Source: Streptomyces sp. NBC_00554
Lineage (GTDB): Bacteria; Actinomycetota; Actinomycetes; Streptomycetales; Streptomycetaceae
DNA length: 64,000 nucleotides
Assembly: GCF_041431135.1 (NCBI RefSeq)
Contig: NZ_CP107799.1
Location: 5,394,001-5,458,000, forward strand
Direction of reading: 5' to 3'
Shown here: positions 7,680 through 15,048 of the stretch, in pieces
Position numbering within the stretch: position 1 is the first letter of the stretch
Layout: each line of letters begins with the position of its first letter
Program-made: the position numbers and the translations under genes
The notes under the pieces: generated by a model
What the model was told of the DNA's origin: nothing
The model's input: the letters and a program-made list of their open reading frames with translations, nothing else
Databases searched by the model: none

Positions 7680-9563
7680 ATGCGGGAAGTCCGCGAGGCG
7701 TTCGCACGCTTCTGGCCGCTGACACGCGGCGACCGTAAATGGCTGGTGCTGATCATCGCCTGCGTGATCGTGGCCGCACTCGCCGAGACGGCCTCGATCC
7801 TGCTCTTCGCGAATCTCACCGACCACGCACTGCAGCGCGGTCTGCTCCGTGCGTTCTGGGGACCGGCCGGCACCTGGCTCGCGGTCGCCGTGCTCGGCGC
7901 GATCGTCGGCTACCTCGGCAATTCGCTCGCCGTGTGGACCGCCGAGAGGTTCGTCCTGCGGCTGCGCGCGAGCGTCTTCCGGCATGTCCAGGACCTGCCC
8001 CCCGACTTCTTCCAGAAGCACCGCCAGGGCGACCTGGTCGAACGCCTCACCGGAGACGTCGAAGCCATCGAGCAGATGGTCGTGTCCGGCGTCGTCGGAA
8101 CCGTCTCCGCCGCCTTCTCGGCCGTCTTCTACGCCGCCGCCGCCCTCTGGCTCCGCTGGGACCTCGCCCTCGTCACCTTCCTCCTCGCCCCCCTCTTCCT
8201 CGTCGCCGCCCGCCGCTTCGCCGGCCGCATCAAGAAGTCGTCCCAGGAGGAGCGTGCCGCCGACGGCGCGATCACCTCCGTGGTCGAGGAGTCCCTCGGC
8301 AACATCGTGCTGACCCAGGCGTACAACCGCCGCGGCGCCGAGGAGAAGCGGCTCGACACGGAAGCCCGGGCCTGGATGCGGGCCAGCGTGCGCGGGGCGC
8401 GGGCGAGCGAGATGTACGAGCAGTTCGTCGAGGTCGTCGAGACGCTGTGCGTGCTCGCGGTGATCGGCCTGGGCGTCTGGGAGATCGCCCAGGGGCGCAT
8501 GTCGCTGGGCCAGTTGCTCGCCTTCGCCGCCTTCCTCGGGTACCTGTATCCGCCGATCCGCAGCCTCGGCCAGCTCGGACTGACGCTCACCGCCGCGACG
8601 GCGGGCGCCGAGCGCCTGGCCGAGATCCTGGACACCGAGCCCGCCGTCACCGACCCCGCCGACCCCGTCCGGGCCTGGCCCGTACGCGGCTGGGTCAGCC
8701 TCCACAACACCTCGTTCCGCTACCCCGGCGCCGAACGCGACTCCCTCGACGACGTGACCTTCACCGCCGCACCCGGCGAACTCGTCATCGTCACCGGCCC
8801 GAGCGGCGCCGGAAAATCGACGCTCTCCAAACTCCTCACCCGCTTCTACGACCCCACCTCGGGCGTGATCTGCCTGGACGGAGTCCCGCTGGCCGACGTA
8901 CCCCTGGAGTTCCTGCGCGAGAACGTCGCGCTGCTGCCGCAGGAGACCCTCATCCTGAACGGCACGATCCGCGAGAACATCGGGTGCGGACGGCCGGGAG
9001 CCTCCGCGGCCGACATCGAGCGGGCCGCGGCCGACGCCTTCGCGCACGACTTCATCAGCGCGCTCCCCGACGGCTACGACACGGAGATCGCACCCGGCAC
9101 GGCCACCCTCTCCGGCGGCCAGCTCCAGCGCATCGCCATCGCCCGCGCCATGCTGCGCGGCGCCCCCGTCCTCGTCCTCGACGAACCCACCACTGGCCTC
9201 GACTCGGTCGCCGCACGCCGGGTGGTGCAGCCGCTGCGACGCCTGATGGCGGGCCGTACGACCATCATGATCACGCACGATCTGAGCCTGGCCCCCGACG
9301 CCGACCGCATCCTCGTCGTGGACGGCGGACGGTTGGTGGAGGAGGGCACCCACGAGGAGCTGATGGAGCGGCGCGGGGCGTACGCGCGACTGGCGACGCC
9401 GGAGCTGGGGGGCTCGGGGGTGGCACTGGGCTCTTCGGTGAAGACGCCGGCCGACTCGACGCTGGTGCTCGGCGGCTACTTGATCCCGAGTGTGCCGGGC
9501 CTCGCGTCTGCGCCCGGCGTCCCGTACCTGCCCGAGGACGCCTCGGGCGTCCGGAGCGTGTAG
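7680..9563 (+). CDS. ABC exporter, fused membrane and ATPase domains
   Basis: A 627-aa type IV (half-size) exporter. The six-helix membrane domain spans about 20-310. The nucleotide-binding domain has Walker A GPSGAGKST (373-381), Q-loop Q421, signature LSGGQ (477-481), Walker B VLVLDEP (497-503) and H-loop H533. There is no N-terminal peptidase domain. Such half-transporters act as dimers exporting lipids, drugs or peptides. After residue ~575 the family sequence ends and a 50-residue tail follows that is simply the reverse strand of the convergent regulator gene (overlap 9476-9563), so the native 3' end was probably lost. Neighbours suggest export of the small basic peptide or an unlinked compound. 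Confidence 0.9.
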   Translation: MREVREAFARFWPLTRGDRKWLVLIIACVIVAALAETASILLFANLTDHALQRGLLRAFWGPAGTWLAVAVLGAIVGYLGNSLAVWTAERFVLRLRASVFRHVQDLPPDFFQKHRQGDLVERLTGDVEAIEQMVVSGVVGTVSAAFSAVFYAAAALWLRWDLALVTFLLAPLFLVAARRFAGRIKKSSQEERAADGAITSVVEESLGNIVLTQAYNRRGAEEKRLDTEARAWMRASVRGARASEMYEQFVEVVETLCVLAVIGLGVWEIAQGRMSLGQLLAFAAFLGYLYPPIRSLGQLGLTLTAATAGAERLAEILDTEPAVTDPADPVRAWPVRGWVSLHNTSFRYPGAERDSLDDVTFTAAPGELVIVTGPSGAGKSTLSKLLTRFYDPTSGVICLDGVPLADVPLEFLRENVALLPQETLILNGTIRENIGCGRPGASAADIERAAADAFAHDFISALPDGYDTEIAPGTATLSGGQLQRIAIARAMLRGAPVLVLDEPTTGLDSVAARRVVQPLRRLMAGRTTIMITHDLSLAPDADRILVVDGGRLVEEGTHEELMERRGAYARLATPELGGSGVALGSSVKTPADSTLVLGGYLIPSVPGLASAPGVPYLPEDASGVRSV

Positions 9564-10243
9564 CCAAGACCCCGCACGGTGTGGATGAGCCGGGGTCCGC
9601 CCCGGTGCTCCATCTTCCGGCGCAGATACATCACGTACACGTCCAGCGTGTTGGACGCCGGCTCGAAGTCGAAGCCCCACACCGCCTTGAGGATCTGGGC
9701 GCGGCTGAGGACCTTGGCCGGGTGCCGGAGCAGGTACTCGAGCAGGCCGTACTCGGTCTTGGTGAGGTCGAGGGGCCGGCCGTCGCGGGTCACCGTGTGG
9801 GCGCGCAGATCCATGGTGACGTCGTCGAAGGCGAGCTGGTCGCCGGGGCGCGGCGCGGCCGGCTTCCGCTCGGGGCTGCGGCGCAGCAACGCCCTTACCC
9901 GCGCGAGGAGTTCCTCGGTCGCGAAGGGCTTCATGAGGTAGTCGTCGGCGCCGTTGTCGAGGGCGACGATACGGTCGCCGACGGCGTCCCGGCCGGTGAT
10001 CATCAGGATGGGCACGGTGAACCCGGAGGCTCTGATCCGCCGCGTGGCGGCCAGTCCGTCGAGGCCCGGCATGGTGACGTCCATCAGCACCAGGTCGGGC
10101 AGCCCGTCCACCCCGGCGACCAGATCGAGGGCCTCCCGGCCGTCCCCGGCGAGAACGGTCTCGTACCCCTCGAACCTGAGCAGTCTGTCGAGCCCCTCTC
10201 GTACGGCCTCGTCGTCATCGGCCAGCAGGATCTTCCGCGCCAT
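9476..10243 (-). CDS. orphan OmpR/PhoB-type response regulator
   Basis: A 255-aa protein. The receiver has D10/D11, phospho-acceptor D55 (LVLMDVTMPG) and K105 (MKPF). The winged-helix domain runs about 138-230 with ILKAVWGFDFEP and DVYVMYLRRKME. It is closely similar to the MprA-like regulator at 19330. No kinase gene is adjacent: where one would be expected, the gene runs 88 bp into the 3' end of the ABC exporter gene and gains a tail of about 24 residues beyond the usual GLGYTLR end. Either a kinase gene was deleted, or this protein is driven by an unlinked kinase. Start ATG 10243. Confidence 0.85.
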   Translation of the reverse strand: MARKILLADDDEAVREGLDRLLRFEGYETVLAGDGREALDLVAGVDGLPDLVLMDVTMPGLDGLAATRRIRASGFTVPILMITGRDAVGDRIVALDNGADDYLMKPFATEELLARVRALLRRSPERKPAAPRPGDQLAFDDVTMDLRAHTVTRDGRPLDLTKTEYGLLEYLLRHPAKVLSRAQILKAVWGFDFEPASNTLDVYVMYLRRKMEHRGGPRLIHTVRGLGYTLRTPEASSGRYGTPGADARPGTLGIK

Positions 10244-10417
10244 CCGTCAAACGTGTAACGGGGGGCTGTGGGAGAGCTTGGAGAGGGGTGTGGGGAGGCT
10301 GGGGGTCGGGCCGCCCTCCGGGCAGCCGGCGCCGGCCGTCCTGACGCTCATCGCCCTGCGCTCCGCGCGGAACACGATGACGTACGGGACGATCAGGACA
10401 GAAGGAGGTACGTCATG

Positions 10418-11176
10418 CGAGTAGCGGTGGCAGGCGGGACCGGGATGGTCGGCCGGTATGTGGTCGAGGAGCTGGCCGCGGCGGGGCAGGAGCCCGTGGT
10501 CCTCGCCCGGTCGCGGGGAGTGGACCTCCTCTCGGGCGGCGCGGGGCTCGACGAGGCGATGGAGGGTGCGGAGGCGGTCGTCGACGTGAGCAACGTGGAG
10601 ACCATGAGCGCCAAGAAGGCGGTCCCGTTCTTCGACACCGTCGGCCGCAACCTCCTGGACGCGGGTTCACGGGCGGGCGTACGGCACCACGTGGTGCTGT
10701 CGATCGTTGGCATCGAGCGGGTCGGCCACGGCTACTACCAGGGGAAAGTGCGCCAGGAGGACGTGGTGAAGGAAGGTCCGACGCCGTGGACCGTGCTGCG
10801 TGCCACGCAGTTCCACGAGTTCGTGGAGCAGATCCTCGACCGGATGCCCAAACCCCTCGCGGTGGTGCCCCGGATGCGGACCCAGCCCGTCGCGGCCCGC
10901 GAAGTGGCCCAGCACCTCGTGAAACTCGCTCTGGCCCCGGCGCAGGGCATGGCCCCCGAGCTCGCCGGACCGCGCGTCGAGCAGCTCGTCGACATGGTGC
11001 GCCGGCTGCTGCGGGCCCGGCAGCAGCGCCGACTGGTGCTGCCGGTGAGGTTGCCCGGCCCCGCGGGTGCGGCCATGGCGGGCGACGGTCAGCTGCCGCT
11101 CGGACCGGGGCCCCGGGGCAGCCAGACCTTCGACGAATGGCTCGCCGAGCATGTGGGGAGTACGACGACGCCGTGA
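10418..11176 (+). CDS. NAD(P)-binding SDR/NmrA-like protein
   Basis: A 252-aa Rossmann protein beginning MRVAVAGGTGMVGRYVVEEL, with the dinucleotide-binding GGTGMVG at the very N-terminus. It then has an atypical-SDR layout (HHVVLSIVGIERVGHGYY, with the YYxxK-like site YYQGK). ATG 10418 follows AGAAGGAGG. Proteins of this kind often flank ECF41-type sigma factors. Here the sigma gene directly downstream is in ruins, so this gene may have lost its regulator. Confidence 0.8.
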   Translation, partial: RVAVAGGTGMVGRYVVEELAAAGQEPVVLARSRGVDLLSGGAGLDEAMEGAEAVVDVSNVETMSAKKAVPFFDTVGRNLLDAGSRAGVRHHVVLSIVGIERVGHGYYQGKVRQEDVVKEGPTPWTVLRATQFHEFVEQILDRMPKPLAVVPRMRTQPVAAREVAQHLVKLALAPAQGMAPELAGPRVEQLVDMVRRLLRARQQRRLVLPVRLPGPAGAAMAGDGQLPLGPGPRGSQTFDEWLAEHVGSTTTP

Positions 11177-11235
11177 CCACGCCGTCCGGACCGGCCAGGA
11201 CCCCGCCCCCGGGACCCCTGGGACCCCCGGCGCCC

Positions 11236-11517
11236 TGAGGGCCGAGCGGCGCAGACTGCTCGACCTCGGGTACCGGATGCTCGACAACTCCCGCCGAACG
11301 CGTCGCCTTCGTCCTCCACGACATCTTCGGCATGCCGTTCACCGAGATCGCGGAGACGGTGGGCCGGACCCCCGGCCGCCAGCTCGCATCCTCCGCCCGC
11401 CGACCTCGACGCCCTCGTCGCCGGTGGCCCGCTTCGTCCTCGGCCTCATGCGCAGGGAACCCGAGATGGAACTCGTCGAGGACGACGTCAACGGCACCAC
11501 CCTGAAGCGCCGTCACA
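11236..11517 (+). pseudogene. decayed ECF (ECF41/SigJ-like) sigma factor gene
   Basis: Fragments of one sigma factor are spread over two frames. An N-terminal piece, LRAERRRLLDLGYRMLDNS (frame of 11067), is region 2 start. Next comes ERVAFVLHDIFGMPFTEIA followed by RQLASSARR (frame of 11296), the region 4 helix-turn-helix. Last is VARFVLGLMRREPEMELV (back in the first frame), from the C-terminal SnoaL-like extension typical of ECF41. Most of region 2, the linker and the end are missing. The possible start GTG 11173 overlaps the stop of the SDR gene, as expected for an SDR-sigma operon. It cannot make a working sigma factor. Confidence 0.8.
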
Positions 11518-12304
11518 CGCCGATGTCGACCCCCGTCCCGGCCGGCAGCCACCGGAAGCGGTCCCTGATGTCGGCGGGGGCCGCGGCCAGTCGGCGTTCC
11601 ACGGCCGCGCGGTTCTCCTTGAAGTGGAGCCAGCCCTCGTAGTGGACGGGGAGGGCGGTGTGCGGGTCGAGCAGGCGGCACAGCTCGATGGCCTTGGCGG
11701 CTGTCATCGAGTAGCGGACCGGGCCCGTCAGCCGGAAGCGCACGCCACCCAGGTGCAGCAGGGCCGTGCCCACGTCGAAGCGGCGCGCGACCTGTCGTAC
11801 GCCGTCGTGGAGGACCGTGTCGCCCGAGATCCACAGCACCCCGTGGCGCTGGCCCTCCCAGCGCAGGGCGAAGCCCGTCACCTCGCCCGTGACCGGGCGG
11901 GACAGGGGCGGGCCGTGGCGGGCGGGCGTGGCCGTGATCTCGATCGTCGGGCGGGAGGGGGATTCCAGGCGGTACGTGGTCCACGGGGCCAGGGCCCGTG
12001 CGTTGCCGCCGAGGCGGCGGGCGCCGGCCCGGGTCGTCAGCACGATGCCGGCGGACGGCAGCAGGGCACGTCCGGCGGTGTCCAGGTTGTCGCCGTGGTG
12101 GTCGTGGCTGAGCAGAACGGCGTCGATCGGGGGGAGTTCGGCGGTGCTGAGTGCCGGTCCTGCGGTCTTGCGCGAGGAGGTTCCCCAGCCGAACGCGTAG
12201 CGGTTGCCCGGCGGGTCGAAGGTGGGGTCGGTGAGCAGGCGCCAGCCGCCTGCCTCGATCAGGGTGGTCGGACCGCCTATGTGGGTGATGCGGGTCTCTG
12301 TCAT
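11513..12304 (-). CDS. MBL-fold metal-dependent hydrolase (UlaG/RomA-like)
   Basis: A 263-aa protein that starts ITHIGGPTTLIEAGGWRLLTDP, carries the metal motif LLSHDHHGDNLD (about 64-75), then GVLWISGDT and LPVHYEGW for the remaining ligands. This order fits the lactonase/UlaG-like branch of the metallo-beta-lactamase fold. Substrate unknown. Its last codons abut the decayed sigma gene on the other strand. The start region is a tandem duplication: a 15-bp unit containing ATGACAGAGACCCGC occurs twice (to 12320). The upstream copy opens a frame that stops after six codons, so the downstream ATG at 12304 is the real start. Confidence 0.8.
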   Translation of the reverse strand: MTETRITHIGGPTTLIEAGGWRLLTDPTFDPPGNRYAFGWGTSSRKTAGPALSTAELPPIDAVLLSHDHHGDNLDTAGRALLPSAGIVLTTRAGARRLGGNARALAPWTTYRLESPSRPTIEITATPARHGPPLSRPVTGEVTGFALRWEGQRHGVLWISGDTVLHDGVRQVARRFDVGTALLHLGGVRFRLTGPVRYSMTAAKAIELCRLLDPHTALPVHYEGWLHFKENRAAVERRLAAAPADIRDRFRWLPAGTGVDIGV

Positions 12305-12386
12305 GCGCGGGTCTCTGTCATGTGCGGTTCCCTCCCCGGGCCGGGGACGGCCGATGTGCGGCCGTCCCCGGTTCCCTCGCGGTCCT

Positions 12387-13190
12387 CTATCGGGCGTGGG
12401 CCAGCGCCCATGAAAGCGCGTAGTCCGCGATCTCCTCCCAGCCGGGCGAGGCCGGCATCAGGTGCGGCTGACCCGGATACACCTTCACCTCGGTGACGGT
12501 GTCCGACTTGTAGTGCTTGGCGTTGGACGCCTGGACCTTGGGCGGCATCAGGTGGTCCAGCTCGCCGGAGAGGAACAGCAGCGGCGCACGGTCGTCGTTG
12601 TGGTAGTTCACCCAGATGTCCTGGTGGCCGGGCTGGAGGTTGGCCAGCACGCTGTTCCACAGGATGCGCCCCGACGCGGGGACCGCGTAACGCTCGTACA
12701 GCGCCCGCGACTCCTCCTCGGTGAACGTGTTGGTGAACGCGTAGTGCCACTCGTCGTGGGTCAGACCGACCGCCTTGTGATGGTTGGCCGGGTTCTTGAG
12801 CACGGGGAACGTGGACTTCACCTGGGTCAGCGGGACCACCGAAACGCCCTCGGTCGGCGCGGAGTTGATGGCCACCCCGGCCGCGCCGAAACCGTGGTCG
12901 AGCAGGACCTGGGTGAACGCCCCGCCCGCCGAGTGGCCGATCAGGATCGGCGGCCTGTCGAGCCCGCGGACCACGTTCGCCAGGCTCTCGATGATCTGCG
13001 GGGCGGTGATCTTCTCTATCGGGGCCGGGTCGGCGTTCAGGGACTCGACCTCCACCTCGAAGCCGGGGTAGGCGGGCGCGAGCACGCGGTAGCCCTGCTT
13101 CTCGTAGCGGTCGGCCCAGTGCTCCCAGCTGCGGGGCGTGACCCAGAAGCCGTGGATCAGGACGATGGTGTCCGGTGGTGCACTGCTCAT
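12387..13190 (-). CDS. alpha/beta hydrolase
   Basis: A 267-aa protein with an oxyanion-side HGFW, nucleophile elbow GHSAGG, acid SGELDHLMPP and catalytic histidine in YPGQPHLMP. The ATG at 13190 was chosen because GGAAGGAAG stands just before it; longer in-frame starts exist without a ribosome site. It is the most downstream of three consecutive same-strand hydrolase genes that follow a LAL-type regulator. Esterase or lipase-like activity is likely; substrate not predictable. Confidence 0.85.
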   Translation of the reverse strand: MSSAPPDTIVLIHGFWVTPRSWEHWADRYEKQGYRVLAPAYPGFEVEVESLNADPAPIEKITAPQIIESLANVVRGLDRPPILIGHSAGGAFTQVLLDHGFGAAGVAINSAPTEGVSVVPLTQVKSTFPVLKNPANHHKAVGLTHDEWHYAFTNTFTEEESRALYERYAVPASGRILWNSVLANLQPGHQDIWVNYHNDDRAPLLFLSGELDHLMPPKVQASNAKHYKSDTVTEVKVYPGQPHLMPASPGWEEIADYALSWALAHAR

Positions 13191-13221
13191 TGGTCTTCCT
13201 TCCGGTCGGGCGGTGCGCCGG

Positions 13222-14070
13222 TCAGACGGTGGCGCGGTGGGCGGCCAGGATCTGGCGGACGACGACATCCGGGCGGGACATCATCACGACGTGCGAGGCG
13301 CCCTTGACCTCGACGGTCGTGCTTCCGGCACGCTCGGCCATGAAGCGCTGGAGCGCGGGTGGGATCACGTTGTCGGCGGTGGGGATCACGAACCAGGACG
13401 GCAGGCTCTTCCAGGCCGGTACGCCGCTGCCGGCGCCCAACCCGCCCACACTGCCCGGCCGTTGGGCCGCCGCCATCACCCTGGTCGTGGCGGGCGGCAG
13501 GTCCTGGGCGAAGACGTCGTGGAACTTCGCCGGATCGATGTAACCGTCGAGCCCGTCGCGGGTGCCGTCCGGCAGGGGGACCGGCAACGGGAACGGACGG
13601 GTCAGCAGCGCGCCCTGCAACTGGCTCCCCGGGAACATGCCGGCCAGCTGCAGCGCGCTCTCGCCCTCGTCGGGCGCGAAGGCACCGACGTACACCAGGG
13701 CCTTCACGTGTCCGTGCCCGCGCCCGGCGTTGGTGATGACCTCGCCGCCGTAGGAGTGGCCGACCAGGATGACCGGTCCGGTGATCGTGTCGATGACGCT
13801 GGAGACGTAGGCCGAGTCGCCCGCCAGGTCGCGCAGCGGGTTCGCGGGGGCGATGACCGGGAAGCCGGCCTTCTGGAGGCGGGCGATGGTCTCGTTCCAG
13901 CCGGAGGCGTCGGCGAAGACGCCGTGGACGAGGACGATGGTCGGTTTCGGTCCGGAGCCTGTACGGGGGGTCGCCGAGGCGGTGGTCGCGGCGGCGCCGG
14001 TGAGCGTGAACGTGCCGGCGGCGAGCAGCCCGCCGAGGACGCGGCGGCGGGGATGGGCGTTGGAGGTCAA
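13222..14070 (-). CDS. exported alpha/beta hydrolase (Tat-type signal)
   Basis: A 282-aa protein. The N-terminus, with consecutive arginines (PRRRVLGGLLAAGTF) and cleavage near ASATP (about residue 35), looks like a Tat signal. The hydrolase domain has LVHGVFAD, nucleophile GHSYGG, acid PTADNVIPP and histidine GASHVVMMS, as in the salicylate-esterase/EstC-like group. It lies 31 bp upstream of the cytosolic hydrolase gene, so co-transcription is likely. Confidence 0.85.
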   Translation of the reverse strand: MTSNAHPRRRVLGGLLAAGTFTLTGAAATTASATPRTGSGPKPTIVLVHGVFADASGWNETIARLQKAGFPVIAPANPLRDLAGDSAYVSSVIDTITGPVILVGHSYGGEVITNAGRGHGHVKALVYVGAFAPDEGESALQLAGMFPGSQLQGALLTRPFPLPVPLPDGTRDGLDGYIDPAKFHDVFAQDLPPATTRVMAAAQRPGSVGGLGAGSGVPAWKSLPSWFVIPTADNVIPPALQRFMAERAGSTTVEVKGASHVVMMSRPDVVVRQILAAHRATV

Positions 14071-14088
14071 GGCGTGGTTCCTTCCGGG

Positions 14089-14913
14089 TCAGGAGTTGAG
14101 GAACTCGAGGAGATCGGCGCCGAGTTGATCCTTGTGGGTGTCCGTGATGCCGTGCGGCGCGCCCGGATAGACCTTCAGCGTCGCGTTCTTGACGCGGGCC
14201 GCCGAGGCCTTGCCGCCGACCTCGAAGGGCACGACCTGGTCGTCGTCGCCGTGGATGACGAGCGTGGGCACGTCGAAGGCGTCCAGGTCGGCGCGGAAGT
14301 CGGTGGCGGAGAAGGCCGCGACGCATTCGTAGGCGCCCCGGTGCCCGGCCTGCAGACCCGCCAGCCAGAAGGCGTCCCGGACGCCCTGGGAGACATTGGC
14401 ACCGGGCCGGTTGTTCCCGAAGAACGGGCCGTCGGCCAGGTCCCGGTACAGCTGCGAGCGGTCGGCGAGCGAACCGGCGCGGATCGCGTCGAACGCCTCG
14501 ACCGGTACGCCGCCGGGGTTGTCGTCGGTCTTCAGCATGAACGGAGGTACGGCGGACACGAGCACGAGCTGCGCGATCCGGGCGGTGCCGTGCCGGCCGA
14601 CGTAACGGGCGACCTCGCCGCCGCCGGTGGAGAATCCGACGAGCGTCGCGTCACGCAGGTCGAGGGTGTCGATGAGGGCGGCGAGGTCGTCGGCGTAGGT
14701 GTTCATCTCGTTGCCGTGCCAGGTCTGGCTGGAGCGGCCGTGCCCGCGCCGGTCGTGGGCGATGGCCCGGAAACCGTTCGAGGCGAGGAACAGCTGCTGC
14801 GCCTCCCAGCTGTCCGCGTTCAGCGGCCAGCCGTGGCTGAGCACGACCGGACGGCCACGGCCCCAGTCCTTGTAGTGGATCTGTGCTCCGTCTGCGGCGG
14901 TGACATAGGGCAT
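14089..14913 (-). CDS. cofactor-free haloperoxidase-like alpha/beta hydrolase
   Basis: A 274-aa protein strongly resembling non-haem chloroperoxidases/perhydrolases: MPYVTAADGAQIHYKDWG, LSHGWPLNADSW, DRRGHGRSSQ, nucleophile GFSTGGGE, acid IHGDDDQVVP and histidine GAPHGITDTH. Such enzymes form peracids from carboxylic acids and hydrogen peroxide, though many are plain esterases in vivo. First gene of the three-hydrolase run, 135 bp downstream of the LAL regulator on the same strand. Confidence 0.9.
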   Translation of the reverse strand: MPYVTAADGAQIHYKDWGRGRPVVLSHGWPLNADSWEAQQLFLASNGFRAIAHDRRGHGRSSQTWHGNEMNTYADDLAALIDTLDLRDATLVGFSTGGGEVARYVGRHGTARIAQLVLVSAVPPFMLKTDDNPGGVPVEAFDAIRAGSLADRSQLYRDLADGPFFGNNRPGANVSQGVRDAFWLAGLQAGHRGAYECVAAFSATDFRADLDAFDVPTLVIHGDDDQVVPFEVGGKASAARVKNATLKVYPGAPHGITDTHKDQLGADLLEFLNS

Positions 14914-15048
14914 GCGGGGGTGCTCCCGTCTGCGGATTCGGATGCGACCACCCGATCTTCGGCGGGGGCGGGCGGTGCTCGAATCACGTGGAGCGCGTAG
15001 TCGTGACCGGGGCCCAGGTGGCTGCCAGGTGTCCCGGCGTGCCGGTGC

